This document shows, in pieces, positions 18,852 to 30,040 of a stretch of 64,000 bases of DNA (its first letter is position 1; the number at the start of each line of letters is the position of its first letter). The notes beneath the pieces are model-generated. The model searched no databases and was not told where the DNA came from. It worked only from the letters and a program-made list of their open reading frames with translations. Position numbers and translations under genes: made by a program. Location of the stretch: contig NW_024881300.1 in assembly GCF_018691265.1 (NCBI RefSeq), positions 62,001-126,000 of the forward strand, written 5' to 3'. Source of the DNA: Tyto alba. Lineage: Eukaryota; Chordata; Aves; Strigiformes; Tytonidae.

Positions 18852-19024
18852 CTGAATAGAAGAATAACACAGACGGGGTGACGGACCCGGAGAAAACAGC
18901 AACGACCGAGGAATTCGAGAACGGACCCGGAGAAACATCAAATCCAGCAGCGTCCGGGTCCACGAGCTGAGATGGAGAGGCGCCGGCCCCGGCAGCCCAG
19001 GGAGAGTACGCGGAGAGAAGCCGG

Positions 19025-19165
19025 CTGGACCGGCCCCGAGAGCGGAGGCGGAGCGGCCCCAAAGAGCAGAGGCGGAGCGGCCCCGAGAGTGGAGGCGGAG
19101 CGGACCCAAAGAACGGAAGGGACCGGCCCCGGAGAGCGGAGACGGACCGGCCCCGAGACGGGAAG
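19025..19165 (+). repeat. GC-rich degenerate tandem repeat in the ERV-A leader
   Basis: Imperfect units of roughly 30 bp built on GGCCCCGAGAGCGGAGGCGG follow the primer site. The matching block in ERV-C is about 40905-41110 with a different unit number. The block has few TA dinucleotides, which explains long stop-free frames on the minus strand. Confidence 0.65.
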
Positions 19166-19558
19166 TGAGTGGACCCGCGAGCGGAAGCGGAAAGGCGCCG
19201 GAACTGATGTGGTAAGGAGCCGACTGCGGCAGCCACGGGAGCGGATGCGAAGGGACGCCACAGGCAGACGCTGAGCGGCCCCGGGGGCGGACGTGAGGGG
19301 CGCTGGAGGCGAGCGCAGGGTGGCCCCGGCAGTGGAAGCAGGGAGGCGCTGGAACTGACGCAGAGGGGCGACGGAAGCTGACGCGGAAAGGTGCTGCATA
19401 CAGCGGCGGCAGAAACAAACACGGGGAAACATCAGAGACAGCAGCGCCTAGCCGAATGAAGAACGATCGGACAGTGGGCCTCCGACAGGTCGTTCCGAGG
19501 TCCTGAACCAAGATAGAGGGTCGCTCTCCGCAAGGGCTGCTGGCAAGAGCTGCACCTG

Positions 19559-19852
19559 GTGCCTTAATCACGGAGCATCAGCAACATATCACAGTAAGGG
19601 AGTAATTTTTTTGTGCCTTAAACAGGGAGCACAGGCTGGGGGAGTATTTTTAGTGCCTTAAACAGGGAGCACAAGCCGGCGGGAGTATATTTTTGTGCCT
19701 TAAACAGGGAGCACAAGCCGGTGGGAGTATTTTTTTTGCCTTAAGCAGGGAGCAAAGGGCCGACAGTGCCTTAATCAGGGGTGGGTCAGCAGTAACGGTA
19801 CTGTGCCTTATCCAGGGAGCACAGGACCGGAGGTGCCTTAATCAAGGAGCAC
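19559..19852 (+). repeat. Hairpin-motif array in the ERV-A leader, 8 copies
   Basis: Eight copies of a motif close to GTGCCTTAAACAGGGAGCAC start at 19559, 19613, 19653, 19695, 19737, 19766, 19803 and 19833. Three of them form a regular tandem of about 41 bp; the others are separated by unrelated spacers. The ends GTGC and GCAC can pair, so each unit could fold as a small hairpin. The last copy ends about 12 bp before the gag ATG at 19865. ERV-C has 15 copies. Confidence 0.85.
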
Positions 19853-19864
19853 CAGGTTGACAAG

Positions 19865-21110
19865 ATGGAACAGGAGGTAGCCCTGGATTTATTACAGCAC
19901 TTTTTAGAAAAGCAGGGAGTGGATTGCATAAAATCACTCGCGGGTTTAGTAGCATTAGGACGGGTCAAAGGATGTTTTCAAGATCCTAATTCTCTTTTTG
20001 ATGTCAAGGAGTGGAGACGATTAGGTGATATTTTATGGGATATGGTAATAGACGAGGATGAAGCTGCAAGGAAAATGATGAAACCATGGCGGGAGGTGGT
20101 GAATAATAGTAAGCGGTATCAGCTTGAAAAGAACCTTGCAGCTGTGGCAACTACAAAGTTGGGGGAGGAAAGTTCCACTGTTTACCCCAGATAGTGCGGC
20201 ATCTGGATCTATGCTTTTTGACAGTGATCATATTCCTGTACCATCAACAGGAGGGCCAGTTACAGTTAATGTGAATAGGGAAAGTCTGGAGGCCAGCCCC
20301 CCCCCAGTATCTTTAGCAGTCATGCCCCCCCCCACCCCCCCTACCTCAGAGGCGGAGGGGCAGAGGGACGATGGCCCCTCGCTAATATTTAGCCAACAGG
20401 AGTGGTGCGAAGTAGGTGATTTATTGTGGGACGAGACCATCACTGGAGGCAATAAAGTCAGTGAAGCACGACAGCAAGGGGTGGTCTGGCGAACGATCGT
20501 AAAAGCCCTGAGGGAGATGCCAGCAGAAAAGAAAGTAGCTGCTGCTGCCATGGCGGCTGTCGGCGCTGTACCATCCCCGCCGGTCCCTGCCGAAACCAAT
20601 CGTCCGTCACGATTAGCCACCTTCTTCGGGGTTAATCAGCAGCTCCGCTCTATTAAGGGCATGTCACCAAGTATTCCTGTTTGCTCCACCGCGCAAGAAG
20701 CCGCAGAGAAATCAGGCGGCGCGGGGGCACCGGGGGGAGCGGCGTGCCACCATAAACTCTGTCCGCCCCCCCACCCTTCGGATGGTTCCGCCCCTGACAG
20801 CGCGTCAGCATCTGGCTCGGAGAGAAAAGCGGCGGCTGTGTCCGAATTAAAGCACCAGGGTCACACATCGGTAAGGGACAGTGACAAAGTCCGAGAACTT
20901 GAAAGAAAATTACAGAAGTTAAGCTACAGAACAGAACTCTGCATTTACAATTACAAGAAGAGGAAGCGCTGCCGGCAGCCCCCACCACACCCACTCCCAT
21001 CACCCTTATCAGAACCACCTCCGCTTTTAGCTCAGTCCCGATGGAGTGGGGTGATTCATGATGCCTTGTTAAAAGGGGACTGGCTGCTGGGGCGTTGGCC
21101 TGCGCAGTAG
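19865..21110 (+). pseudogene. gag: ERV-A gag (matrix and following region), frameshifted
   Basis: The first 109 codons (19865-20194) read as a betaretrovirus-like matrix domain with the core WRRLGDILWD. One extra T near 20181 shifts the frame compared with ERV-C; the rest continues in the frame that stays open to 21110. That part has a proline-rich linker, a second matrix-like core (EWCEVGDLLWD), a basic/coiled segment, and a stretch resembling the capsid N-terminal border (RWSGVIHDALLKGDW), then stops. Residue 2 is Glu, so the N-myristoylation glycine seen in ERV-C is lost. Most of capsid and all of nucleocapsid are absent. Confidence 0.78.
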
Positions 21111-21211
21111 TGACAACGAATGGGGGACACCTGGAAACTCAAGATCACAAGATTCTCCTTGGGGTGTTTGGACACTCCTTACGAACTTTAGAACTCTGAA
21201 CTGTCATCTGG

Positions 21212-21333
21212 GTGTTTCAACATCAACACTGGTATCAAAAACTTGTTCATGTAGTATCAGGTTCATTGTATGGTGTTTCAACATCGACACTGGTATCAAA
21301 AACTTGTTCATGTAGTATCGGATTCATTGTATG
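21212..21333 (+). repeat. Two-copy 61-bp direct repeat after gag (ERV-A)
   Basis: Two tandem copies start with GTGTTTCAACATC at 21212 and 21273. The same pair occurs in ERV-C at 43454-43575, so it was in the common parent. It lies on the deletion side between gag and the env tail. Confidence 0.8.
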
Positions 21334-21367
21334 TTGTGGGTTCATTGCAATGTTTTGAACATAGCAT

Positions 21368-22022
21368 TGATACAGGGCCTAGATAGGAACAGGGGATGTA
21401 AGGGTTAATGTGGGAATAGCAAGAAGGGGATGAGGAGGGAAATAGTCGAGATAAGAGTTTGCCTAGCTTGTACGAGGTGTTTGTGTTGCTCGACCACTAT
21501 CTCCTGTTTAAGTAAAAAGCCTCCTCCACCCCTGAGTAAGTGAAGATGTTTGTGTTGATGGACCACTATCTCCTGTTTAAGTAAAAAGCCTCCTCCACCC
21601 CCGAGTAAGCGAAGATTACCCCACAAGGGCACAAACCTGCTCTGTGGGTCCAGGGGGTGACAGAGACTGCGCAGGAATTCGGGGTGAAAAGTTCAGCACT
21701 GAGGAAGAGGAGATACTTCCTCCCACGACCACCACCCAGTCCTTCACGACCCCTGCCCAGGACCAAAGGAACTCACTGCGCAGACTCAACTGGGAGGAGA
21801 TCATGGAAATGCTAATTTTAATACGAAGCGGGGATAGGTGATGCATATGTATAGGCGTATTGCGAAATATTATGAATATGTAATCATTTGCTCTATAAAT
21901 CTAAGGCAACGGTGCCACATGGTAGCACATATTTGGAGGAGTGATCCCCTGTGTGCCCAGCGCTGAATAAACATACCTACTTTACAATCTATCAGATTGT
22001 GGAGTCTGTTTTCCGCACGTCA
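21368..22022 (+). mobile_element. Solo LTR nested in ERV-A, 4-bp target duplication GCAT
   Basis: A 655-bp segment beginning TGATACAGGG and ending CGCACGTCA interrupts ERV-A and is flanked by GCAT (21364-21367 and 22023-22026). ERV-C has the uninterrupted site (ACATAGCATGGTG, about 43602), so this is a clean insertion. It has a TATA box (CTATAAATC, about 21893), a CCCAGCGCTG motif, AATAAA at about 21966, and a near-perfect direct repeat of about 66 bp at 21489-21615 in U3. A 4-bp duplication suggests a gammaretrovirus-like (ERV1) integrase. Confidence 0.9.
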
Positions 22023-22386
22023 GCATGGTGAAACCTGTATTACATTCTGTATTGCATACTCTGTTGTTACAATTGCTGACACTTTTAAAACTGTAAGGGT
22101 GGTTTTCTTGCTACATAAGACTGCATAAGATTGGAACATGGACTGACAGACTGGTTACGAGACTTGAGAATTTGGAAAATGGACTGATGATGGTTGCAAA
22201 TCTACAAAACTTGGAAATTACTGGGTGGCTGAAAGCTTTGTTGATGCATAGACTGGCAATGCTGATTGTCATTATGATTGTCATGATGGTATTGGGGTCT
22301 GTGTGGAAATGCTTTGTGAATGCTATGATTCAAACGTTAACAGGAGTCTGGATTGTCCAAAAAAGAAAAAGGGGAAAAAGCTGGTA
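22023..22386 (+). pseudogene. env: ERV-A env remnant: membrane anchor and cytoplasmic tail
   Basis: Only the end of the transmembrane subunit survives. An open frame ending near 22386 contains ITGWLKALL, a hydrophobic span (MLIVIMIVMMVLGSVW) and a basic tail ending KRKRGKSW. It resembles the tail of the ERV-B envelope (ITGWLQKV...). No surface subunit, cleavage site or CX6CC motif is present. Confidence 0.75.
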
Positions 22387-22763
22387 GGAATTTTTTTTTT
22401 TGGGGGGATCAGGGTTATGCACTGATCCTACAGGGTTTGGACAATCCAGGCTGGGTCTCTGATCAGAAAACTGCCACGTGGTAATCCTGCCCTTGGGATC
22501 ACCTGGAAGGGCAAGAAGGAGGAAGTCAAGCGAGTGCTTCCTTCCTGTTTGAATGCCTGGATGCACTAACCACAAAGTAGATTTAGTTTGTTCACGCGTG
22601 CTAACGATGCAGACCTATCACAGCATTCCCGGGTGCATGATAAGTGCCTTTAGCCAATAGATTGTAAGCTTGCATGCTTAAGTTGTGCCTTCTCATGTAT
22701 TAAGAAAATCTTTGAATGAACGTTAGCGCAGGCTCTTCTCATACAAAAAGAAAAAGGGGGAAT
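22387..22763 (+). mobile_element. ERV-A 3' untranslated region and polypurine tract
   Basis: Non-coding sequence between the env tail and the 3' LTR. It ends in AAAAAGAAAAAGGGGGAA just before the LTR. Positions 22715-22763 are duplicated at 1-49. Confidence 0.8.
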
Positions 22764-23296
22764 TGTTGGAGAATGGCTCAGAGACAAGGGTCCTGAGCCC
22801 ACCGAGCAATTGTATGATCAGAGCCTGCTCTAGCTGCTGATGCTGGGCCTCACCAGGGTTTGCCTGCAGCTGCTCGCAGCTGCTGATACATGAAGAATGT
22901 CAAGGACGCTTCAGCCCTGTGTACCGTGGTGTGTCGAAAACAGGTTAAGGGGAATTAGGAATAGTGGTCTGAGAAACCTAGTGTTATGGTAACGGTGGTC
23001 TGAGAAACATTGTGTTACGGTACTGTCGTGTATCGAAAACAAGTCAACAGGAATCAGAAATAGTAGCATGAGAAACTTAGTGTTATGAGAAGCTTGTGCT
23101 GTAAGCTAACTGCAAGTAGGTGGACCGTGCGAATACAACCTTTAGAGCTTAAGCTAATCAGCTAGTGACTAGTAGGCATAATAATTATCATTGTCTGTAT
23201 AAATATATGTACCCTGGACCAATAAAGGGACACGTTGATTATGCTCTATCTTGACACTGAACCCGTCTCGGCGTGTCGTTCGTCCGCGGCTCCGCA
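22764..23296 (+). mobile_element. ERV-A 3' LTR
   Basis: TGTTGGAGAA...CCGCA, 533 bp. It differs from the 5' LTR at several sites, for example CATGAAGAAT against CAGGAGGAAT, and the segment after AATAAA (GGGACACGTTGATTATG against CACGCGCGGTGATTGATG). It nearly equals 50-581. Confidence 0.9.
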
Positions 23297-24726
23297 CCCT
23301 CTGGTTCTTCCTAGCTGTTTGTTTTCACCTATGTGCTTTCCAGGGAGGTGAGGTAGAAAATCTAAACAAGAAAATGCACTGAAATGAAGACTTTGGAAAT
23401 CTACAAGTAGCAAACCAGTGCCTGTCTGTCCCTGGGATGAGGCAGTAACTGCCTGCAGAGAACAGGAGGAGCAATGCCTGCCATGTAAGTTGGTGGTAAA
23501 ATGGATATTGATACTCAGATTTGTGGCTTAAAATCTGGGTCTTATTGGAATAGTTTTGGGTGTATGGGGTCAACTAAATAAGTCTGATGAATTGTCTTAT
23601 TTTTTAAATCAATATTAATTAGATTTCCAAATAAATTGCTTCTTCGTGGAAAAAAATAAAGAAACAAAAAATCCTCCCCCCTCCCCCCCCCAAAAAAAAA
23701 CCCCAACCCAAACCAAAACTGTTTGAAACAAATTCTAAGAATAAAGAATCCATGTATGAGAGCAATAGCCCCTGGCTCACTTGGCAGGGTGCATCCTTGG
23801 GATGTGAAATACTGAAGGGAATGGAGCAGGAACTCAAATATTCATCTTTCATATGCCAGCAAACATGCCTCATGTACTCAACAGTAGTTACTAACTTAAT
23901 CTATTCTTTGAGAGAATACATGCTGTGAAGACTCAGGATTACAGGTAGCATACGTCCCACAAGGAAAAATCTCGAAGGGAAAAATAACTCTTTGTTTGTT
24001 GTTTTTTGTTGTGTTTGGTTTTGTTTGTTTGTCTTTTTGCTTTTTGTTTGTTTGTTTGTTTTTGTTTTTTTTGTTTTTTTATAAAAGCAATGAATTTGCT
24101 TTTTTTTCTCTATGCTAACATGGTAGATAGTAATACTAGAGGGACTTTCCCAGCCACAGAGCTCCCGGGGAGAGATTGGTAGTACAGCAGTAGTGTGCAG
24201 TGAGATGCCTCTCCAGTGCTGTGTCTTGTCTTCTGACAGTCCAGACAGGCTTCAAAGAAGCTATTAGAAGACAAATGCTTATTAGAAAGTAAAGACTTGT
24301 TAATTTGATAGTGTATTTCAAAGATTATTTTTTTTTGAGTAGTTTATATTTCTGTCTGCTGAGCATGTACGTATTTGCAAAAGCCCAAATCTGTAACTTT
24401 TTGTCTCGTTCCTGTTCATAGTCTGTTGTCCAGACCCACAAGTGTCTGTTTTCACTTTTCTGCCAGTTTTGACATATCAGTTGCATTTGAAATTTATTAT
24501 TCTGGGCTCAGTTTTGGATGGGTTTTACAAGCCACTAACTGTAGAGCTACTGCACGGATGTTCTTTTCAGCCTCTAAGTGCCTTAATGCAACTTGGTAGA
24601 GCTTGTAGGGTTGGGTTTTTTTTACAAAAAATGCTTTACTTCTTTCACCACAGTATGCAATAGATTGCTATTAAGTAAGAATTATGTTTTACAATGTACT
24701 GACCAATTCTGTCAAGCATAACAAAA
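23297..24726. repeat. Duplicated flank, copy 2 (matches 582-2018)
   Basis: This is the second copy of the flank after the 3' LTR, the same except for homopolymer lengths. Unlike copy 1 it runs on into unique sequence at 24727. No gene is recognised. Confidence 0.85.
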
Positions 24727-27205
24727 ATGCACTAAAGTAACCTGATAAATCAAGTTCACATGGCTTTATAAACCTTTTTGATTTAATTGAATTAATTATT
24801 GCCTCCCTTATATGTAGTAGATATTGACAACCAGAATGAAAACAGTTGTCATACTCAGTCTAGGATAAAAATTAACAACTAGTGTGTCTGTTAGTCATGA
24901 ATGCATAGACTGCTATGGGCCAGTTTAATTTTCAGTGTGAATATTATTCATTGAAATATTTAATCCAAATAGTTTCAACACAGTAACTCCCATAGGGTTA
25001 AATATCTACCTGTGGGGATTTTACAATATACTTCTCTTCAAGCATAGTGCACTTTACCTTAAGTGAAAAAGACCAAATGTGAAAAAGACCTTCAGTGAAA
25101 AGGACCAAATCTAACTCCAAGGGAGTCAGACAGGGAGCAGAGCTTTCAGAAGCTATGTTAAGACCGTCTCACCTATTATACAAGACAAGAGAGGCATTGC
25201 GGTCTTTAAAGTCAAAGTATGTATTTTCATTTTTTCTAAGCCCTTAACCACAAGGTTCCAGAGTTGTCAGTTAATTATCAGTTAATTTAAATTATTTATT
25301 TGATCATCTAAGAGAAAAAAGGTTTGAAAACATCTAAAGGACCTTTAGGAAATGTAATTTTTTTTTTTTTTTTTTCCTCCCAGAGTAATTTCCAGCTAAT
25401 TTAATCTGCTGTAGATGTTTGTTGCTAAATGTCTCATAGTCACACAGAGAAGATAACCAAATCGTGGAATCTGAAGCTTTATTCCCAATATGGCAAGGGA
25501 CACTACCTTAAAAATTGGTCTCCTGAGCCTATTTCAGATACAACTAGTAAAAAACAGACAAAACAAATAAAACAAAACAAAAATATTTCCTAATCTTTAT
25601 CAATGATTCTGCCTTCAGCATTTAATTTTTCACTTTGGAATACTTTCTCCTTCCATACTAGAGTTTAAATTGATTTGTCACTACACAGAGTAGCCCTTTT
25701 TAACTTTTTTTTTTTTTTTTTTTTTAAGATTAATACAGCAGTCCTGTGGAATTCTCTTTTAATTTGTTTGATGTAATTGTCCTGGAAACTGGAGTTCTGA
25801 GTTGTAAAGTACTCAGTCTGAATCAACGGGTGAATAATACTGAACTATATTAGGGAGAGTTAAGTGTGGTTTCACTGTTGGTATGTCAAGCTGATGCTGT
25901 GACTTTTCTTTCCAAAGTGATCAGCTGTACATATTCCCTTAGGCAGGTTGGTGGTCTGAAAGTCAAAGTTTCTCTTTGATGACAGCCTGGGAAATATCCC
26001 TCTAAAAGTATCTGTATATCAGAGAGACCCTAAACGTTTTCCTTTCTTTTCCACTCTTTTTCTTCATTCCAGTCTGGATTTGAATAGAAGGGGAACACTA
26101 GAATGGTCTGATTGATATAACTTATTAAAATGTCAGTATGACTCCTGTTTGTGGAAACTTTTTTACTTGCAATTGTCTCTCTAAGATGGTGAATTGCATT
26201 TTGGTACTGAGTTAGAAGTTACACAGCTTATCTTTGTGAATCTTCATCATCCTAGAATTCCATGTAAATCATTAAAATCCCGAATTTTCTGTGTAAGATC
26301 TGTACCCAATAAACTATTTAGTAATGAAAGCATCTAAGGACTGGAATATATAAACTGGAAATTCTGCTGGATTTTAAGATCTTTTGATTAAAAATACATA
26401 TTGGGATGAAATATTGATAGAACTGTAGATTGCTGGGTACACTGTGTATGTCCTGGTGTTCTGATGGGCTGAGTATCCAAAGAACCTCTTGGATTCAGTT
26501 TGTGTGGCAGATACTCATCAAATGAAACTTCAGCTGGGTCCTCAGCTTCTCACAGGAGGGCGGTCTCCCTTCTCCACCCGGGGTGCCTACACGCACATGG
26601 TGCGCCCGCTGTGCATGGCCCCATCGCAGCCGCTCCCCTTCCTTCTGGCCAGGGCGCTACCACTGAGATATCCCCACAGCCCCTAGGGAGATGGGGAAGT
26701 TACAGATCTTCCTTTGAGTGCTGTATTCAACGCTTACTTGTAGTAAGTTCCAGTCCCTTATGTAGTCCAAGACTACAGCTTGGACTGATTCCTACTATTC
26801 CAACCTCAGGTCCAGAATGCTGACAGATTTGGTTCTTTCCAAGCAGACTTTGTCAGCCTCTAGTAGAGCTGTACATAGTGAGTATTTAATACAGTGTTGT
26901 AAGGGCATTAAATAGACAAGAATGATAACAACAGAGTATTCATACAAGAGGATGGGAGAGTTTGCGGTATTATGCTGTGTATTTACATTAAATAATAAGC
27001 TAACTTTATTCCCTGGATGTTCATTTCAGGTTCTTCCTCAAACATTCTTGTTACTTGATTTTGCTTATTTTATTGTCATTCTGGTGGCAAAGGAACATGT
27101 AACAGTGCTATGTGAGTGTACTGACCTGGGTGGTCCTTCATGCTGAGAACCTGTTGTTGAGTTTTAGTGTAAATTTTGTTTGTAGGAAGATCAAAAATAG
27201 TGGGG

Positions 27206-27236
<31 letters not shown>

Positions 27237-27361
27237 GTACCAGAAGGATACAGGTGAACAGAAAAACCTGTGAGCCTGATGTAGTTATTTGATAGTAATG
27301 AAGCTCAGCAGAGGAGGAGAAGGGGATGAGGGGAGAAAAGCAAAGTCTTTGAATATATTCC
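24727..27361. other. AT-rich non-coding region
   Basis: No gene, RNA or repeat family is recognised. T runs occur at about 25359-25376 and 25707-25727, and an A run of about 30 at 27206-27234. A short GC-richer patch at about 26550-26690 has open frames but no recognisable protein. Confidence 0.5.
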
Positions 27362-27753
27362 TGTGGAGACATTTTACATCAGTGAAGGCCATGATGCTCT
27401 TGAAGGCTTTTGAATAACAGAAAAACAGGGTTTCTGAATAACAGAAAAATCAGGTAACAACGGACCATGAATAACAGAAAAATAAGGTAACAACAGACCT
27501 TGAAGGTTTTGGAATAACAGAAAAATAAGAACGTTTTCAGTGAACAACAGAGGACTTTGGAAGAACGCCCGGAGCAAAAGAGTTATTGTGACAAAGGAAA
27601 AAAAAGACATGCATAGTTAAGCTAGCCAATCAAATGTTAGAATAGGGGTGTGAGTAATGTATGTTAACCAATAAGCACTTATGTTGAGGGGATTGACAAC
27701 TTTGTAGGGGGTCTTCGATCTTAATATTGGAGTCCGTGTTGTCAGTCTCCTCA
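27362..27753 (+). mobile_element. ERV-B 5' LTR
   Basis: TGTGGAGACATTTTACATC...CTCCTCA, 392 bp, with several short repeats of GAATAACAGAAAAA in U3. Compared with the 3' LTR it lacks a segment of about 30 bp that contains GATAAAAATGC, the likely TATA region, so it probably cannot start transcription normally. Confidence 0.88.
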
Positions 27754-27755
27754 AA

Positions 27756-27773
27756 TGTTGACCCCGACGTCCA
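27756..27773 (+). promoter_or_regulatory. Primer binding site, tRNA-Trp-like and mutated (ERV-B)
   Basis: TGTTGACCCCGACGTCCA lies 2 bp after the LTR. It matches most of the tRNA-Trp primer site used by avian alpharetroviruses but differs at the third base and at the 3' end. Confidence 0.65.
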
Positions 27774-28019
27774 GGACGCTATCCAGGACCCAGGACGGAC
27801 TAAGGGATCAGACAAAGTGTGCTCCGAAGTAGCAGCGTCCGGGGGAGACGTCTTGGCAGAACGATCGTCTTGCCGGCTGGACTGAGCGGACAAACACCCC
27901 GGGGCCATATCATCACCTTTGCCATTACCAGGAGCAGGTGAGCAGCCGAGAAACGCGGTGGGAGCGAATGTGTCAGCTGACGAGAGAGCAGTTTTTAAAT
28001 GTGAAAGCATATTTTAAAG

Positions 28020-28451
28020 AAAAGAGGAATTAAATATGAAGAACGAACTTTAGAGCTGTTATTAGCCTGGCTCAAAAGTAAGGGAGTACCTGTGGAATCA
28101 CCACGTGCTTTTGATATTGTAACTTGGAAAGAAGCAGGAGAATTACTTTTTGAGCATGCTTCAAAGGGTGATTCAAATGTAAATTGTGTATTAACAACTT
28201 GGCGCTTGGTTTATGAGACCTCAAAAGATTTGCGTGCAGAGAAACAAGTAGGCAGCACCACTCAGAAAATTCTTTTTGACGCAAGCGTACCGCCTGAAGA
28301 ACGCTTGCCAGGGATCGTCTGTAACGATCCGCCTGCAGAGACGACCGCGGCCAGCCTCGTAACAGCAGGCACTCAGACCGATCCTAGCGATGATGGCCAC
28401 AAGGAGTCGCGGTCGGATAAAGAATCTGACTGTGGGACTGTGGCTTCATGA
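28020..28451 (+). pseudogene. gag: ERV-B gag remnant (matrix)
   Basis: A matrix-like open frame with the core TWKEAGELLFEH and a downstream WRLVYETSKDLRAEK, matching the layout of the ERV-A/C modules in a single copy. It stops at 28451 after an acidic stretch. There is no clear ATG at the start of the domain. Capsid and nucleocapsid do not follow, so an internal deletion joins gag to the protease region. Confidence 0.75.
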
Positions 28452-28509
28452 CAAAGTAACAAGTCACCAAGGTCGAAAAGGGGTATCAGGCGTTCTTTGC
28501 GAAGAATGA

Positions 28510-28745
28510 ATGATGACGGCAGCAGTGAAGCGGAATACATTCAAGGGGCTAGAAAGACAAGAGGCAGGAGTTGGAGGTAACGCCACGACAAAAGTGAGTA
28601 AATTTACAGTTGCATTTATCATCCCTGATGGATTCACATGCTGGACAAAACCTTATGTGGCACAAATTCCAGTGAACCTTATGGGAAGAGACTTGTTAGC
28701 TCAGTTTAAATGTGTGTTATCAACAAAATCAGTGAAGCCTTTTTA
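28510..28745 (+). pseudogene. pro: ERV-B protease end
   Basis: The open frame holds VAQIPVNLMGRDLLAQ, typical of the C-terminal part of retroviral aspartic proteases (the GRDLL helix). The catalytic DTGA region is not seen, in keeping with the upstream deletion. The frame stops at 28743-28745, where the reverse transcriptase frame has already begun in another phase. Confidence 0.7.
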
Positions 28746-30040
28746 GCAATGGCTGCTGATCAGCGACCTATACTCAAACTGAAATGGAAAACTGACAAAC
28801 CGGTTTGGGTGGATCAGTGGCCTTTAACAGCAGAAAAGGCTGCCATTTTACAACAGTTAGTACAGGAACAGCTTCAAGCAGGACATGTTCAGCCATCAAC
28901 TAGTCCTTGAAATATACCTGTTTTTGTAATACCAAAAAAGTCAGGAAAATGGAGATTGTTACATGATTTACGACGAATCAATGAAGTCAAGGAAGATACG
29001 GGACCTTTGCAATCAGGATTACTGTCACCAACTATGATACCTGAGGGGTGGAACATTTTAGTCATTGATCTAAAGGACTGATTCTTTACCATACCAATCC
29101 ATCCTGATGATAGTGTTAGGTTTGCATTCTCAGTGCCTACAACAAATGCACAAGGACCAGTGCAACGGTATCAATGGGTGGTCTTGCCTCAAGGAATGAA
29201 AAATTCATCAACAATGTGTCAAATCTATGTGGATATAGCATTGAGACCATTTAGAGAAAAATATCCACAGCTATTAGTGTATCATTATATGGATGATATA
29301 CTAATAGCAGGGAAAGATAACACTGACCAAATTAAACAGGAAATTGGGTTACACGTTGAAAGATTGTCAATTACAAATTGCACCTGAAAAAGTGCAAAGC
29401 GTTGCACCATGGAAATATTTGGGTTGGAAGATATTAGACCACACTATCAAACCTCAAAAGGTGTCAATAAGGGTGAATGTTCAAACACTTAACGATGTGC
29501 AAATATTGTTAGGAAACATTAATTGGGTAAGGAATTCGTTGGGTATTGATAATCAGACCTTACAACCATTGTTTGAATTGCTAAAAGGAAATACAGAATT
29601 GACAGCACCCAGATCATTAGCAAAGAAGCAGAACAGGCCTCACAAAAGATAGACCAAATTTTAAGCCAGAGACAAGCACATCGTATTGTGTATGGACATC
29701 CTATAGAATTATTAATCATTAATAATGACTTTCAACCCATAGGAATGATAATGCAATGGGTAGATAAAGAGCCAGAAACAGAAAAATTAACAATTTTGGA
29801 ATGGCAGTTTTTATCTCACCAGCCTCAAAAAACAATTACAACCAGACCAGAAATGTTCCCGCAGTTAATTATGAAGGGTAGGAACCGAATTGTGGAGTTA
29901 AGTGGAAAAGAACCCAAAACTATTATCATTCCTATGACAGAGCAATATTTGCAATGGTGTTTACAGAATAGTCAGTTTTTGCAGATTGCTATAGCAGCTT
30001 TTAGTGGACACATAAAGGTGCATCATCCAAGCTAATTACT
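28710..30040 (+). pseudogene. pol: ERV-B reverse transcriptase, interrupted
   Basis: The polymerase fingers and palm are recognisable: [21 protein letters not shown], and the catalytic YMDD at about 29288. In-frame TGA codons lie at 28908-28910 and 29079-29081. The reading phase changes near 29345-29385 and again near 29610-29650. The connection domain follows to about 30034. Order and motifs are those of a beta/alpha-type Pol. Confidence 0.88.

Larger units (their letters stand above)
18296..23296 (+). mobile_element. ERV-A: pol-less ERVK-like provirus
   Basis: A 5.0-kb provirus with two LTRs, a primer site, a long non-coding leader, a 5' gag portion, the membrane tail of env, a purine tract and a 3' LTR. 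Capsid to most of env is missing, so there is no protease, reverse transcriptase or integrase. ERV-C at 40187 has the same architecture and the same deletion, so the deletion predates both insertions. The outer flanks (AGAATA before, CCCTCT after) show no target duplication, and the two LTRs differ more from each other than the 5' LTR does from that of ERV-C, which suggests recombination. A 655-bp solo LTR sits inside. Confidence 0.88.
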
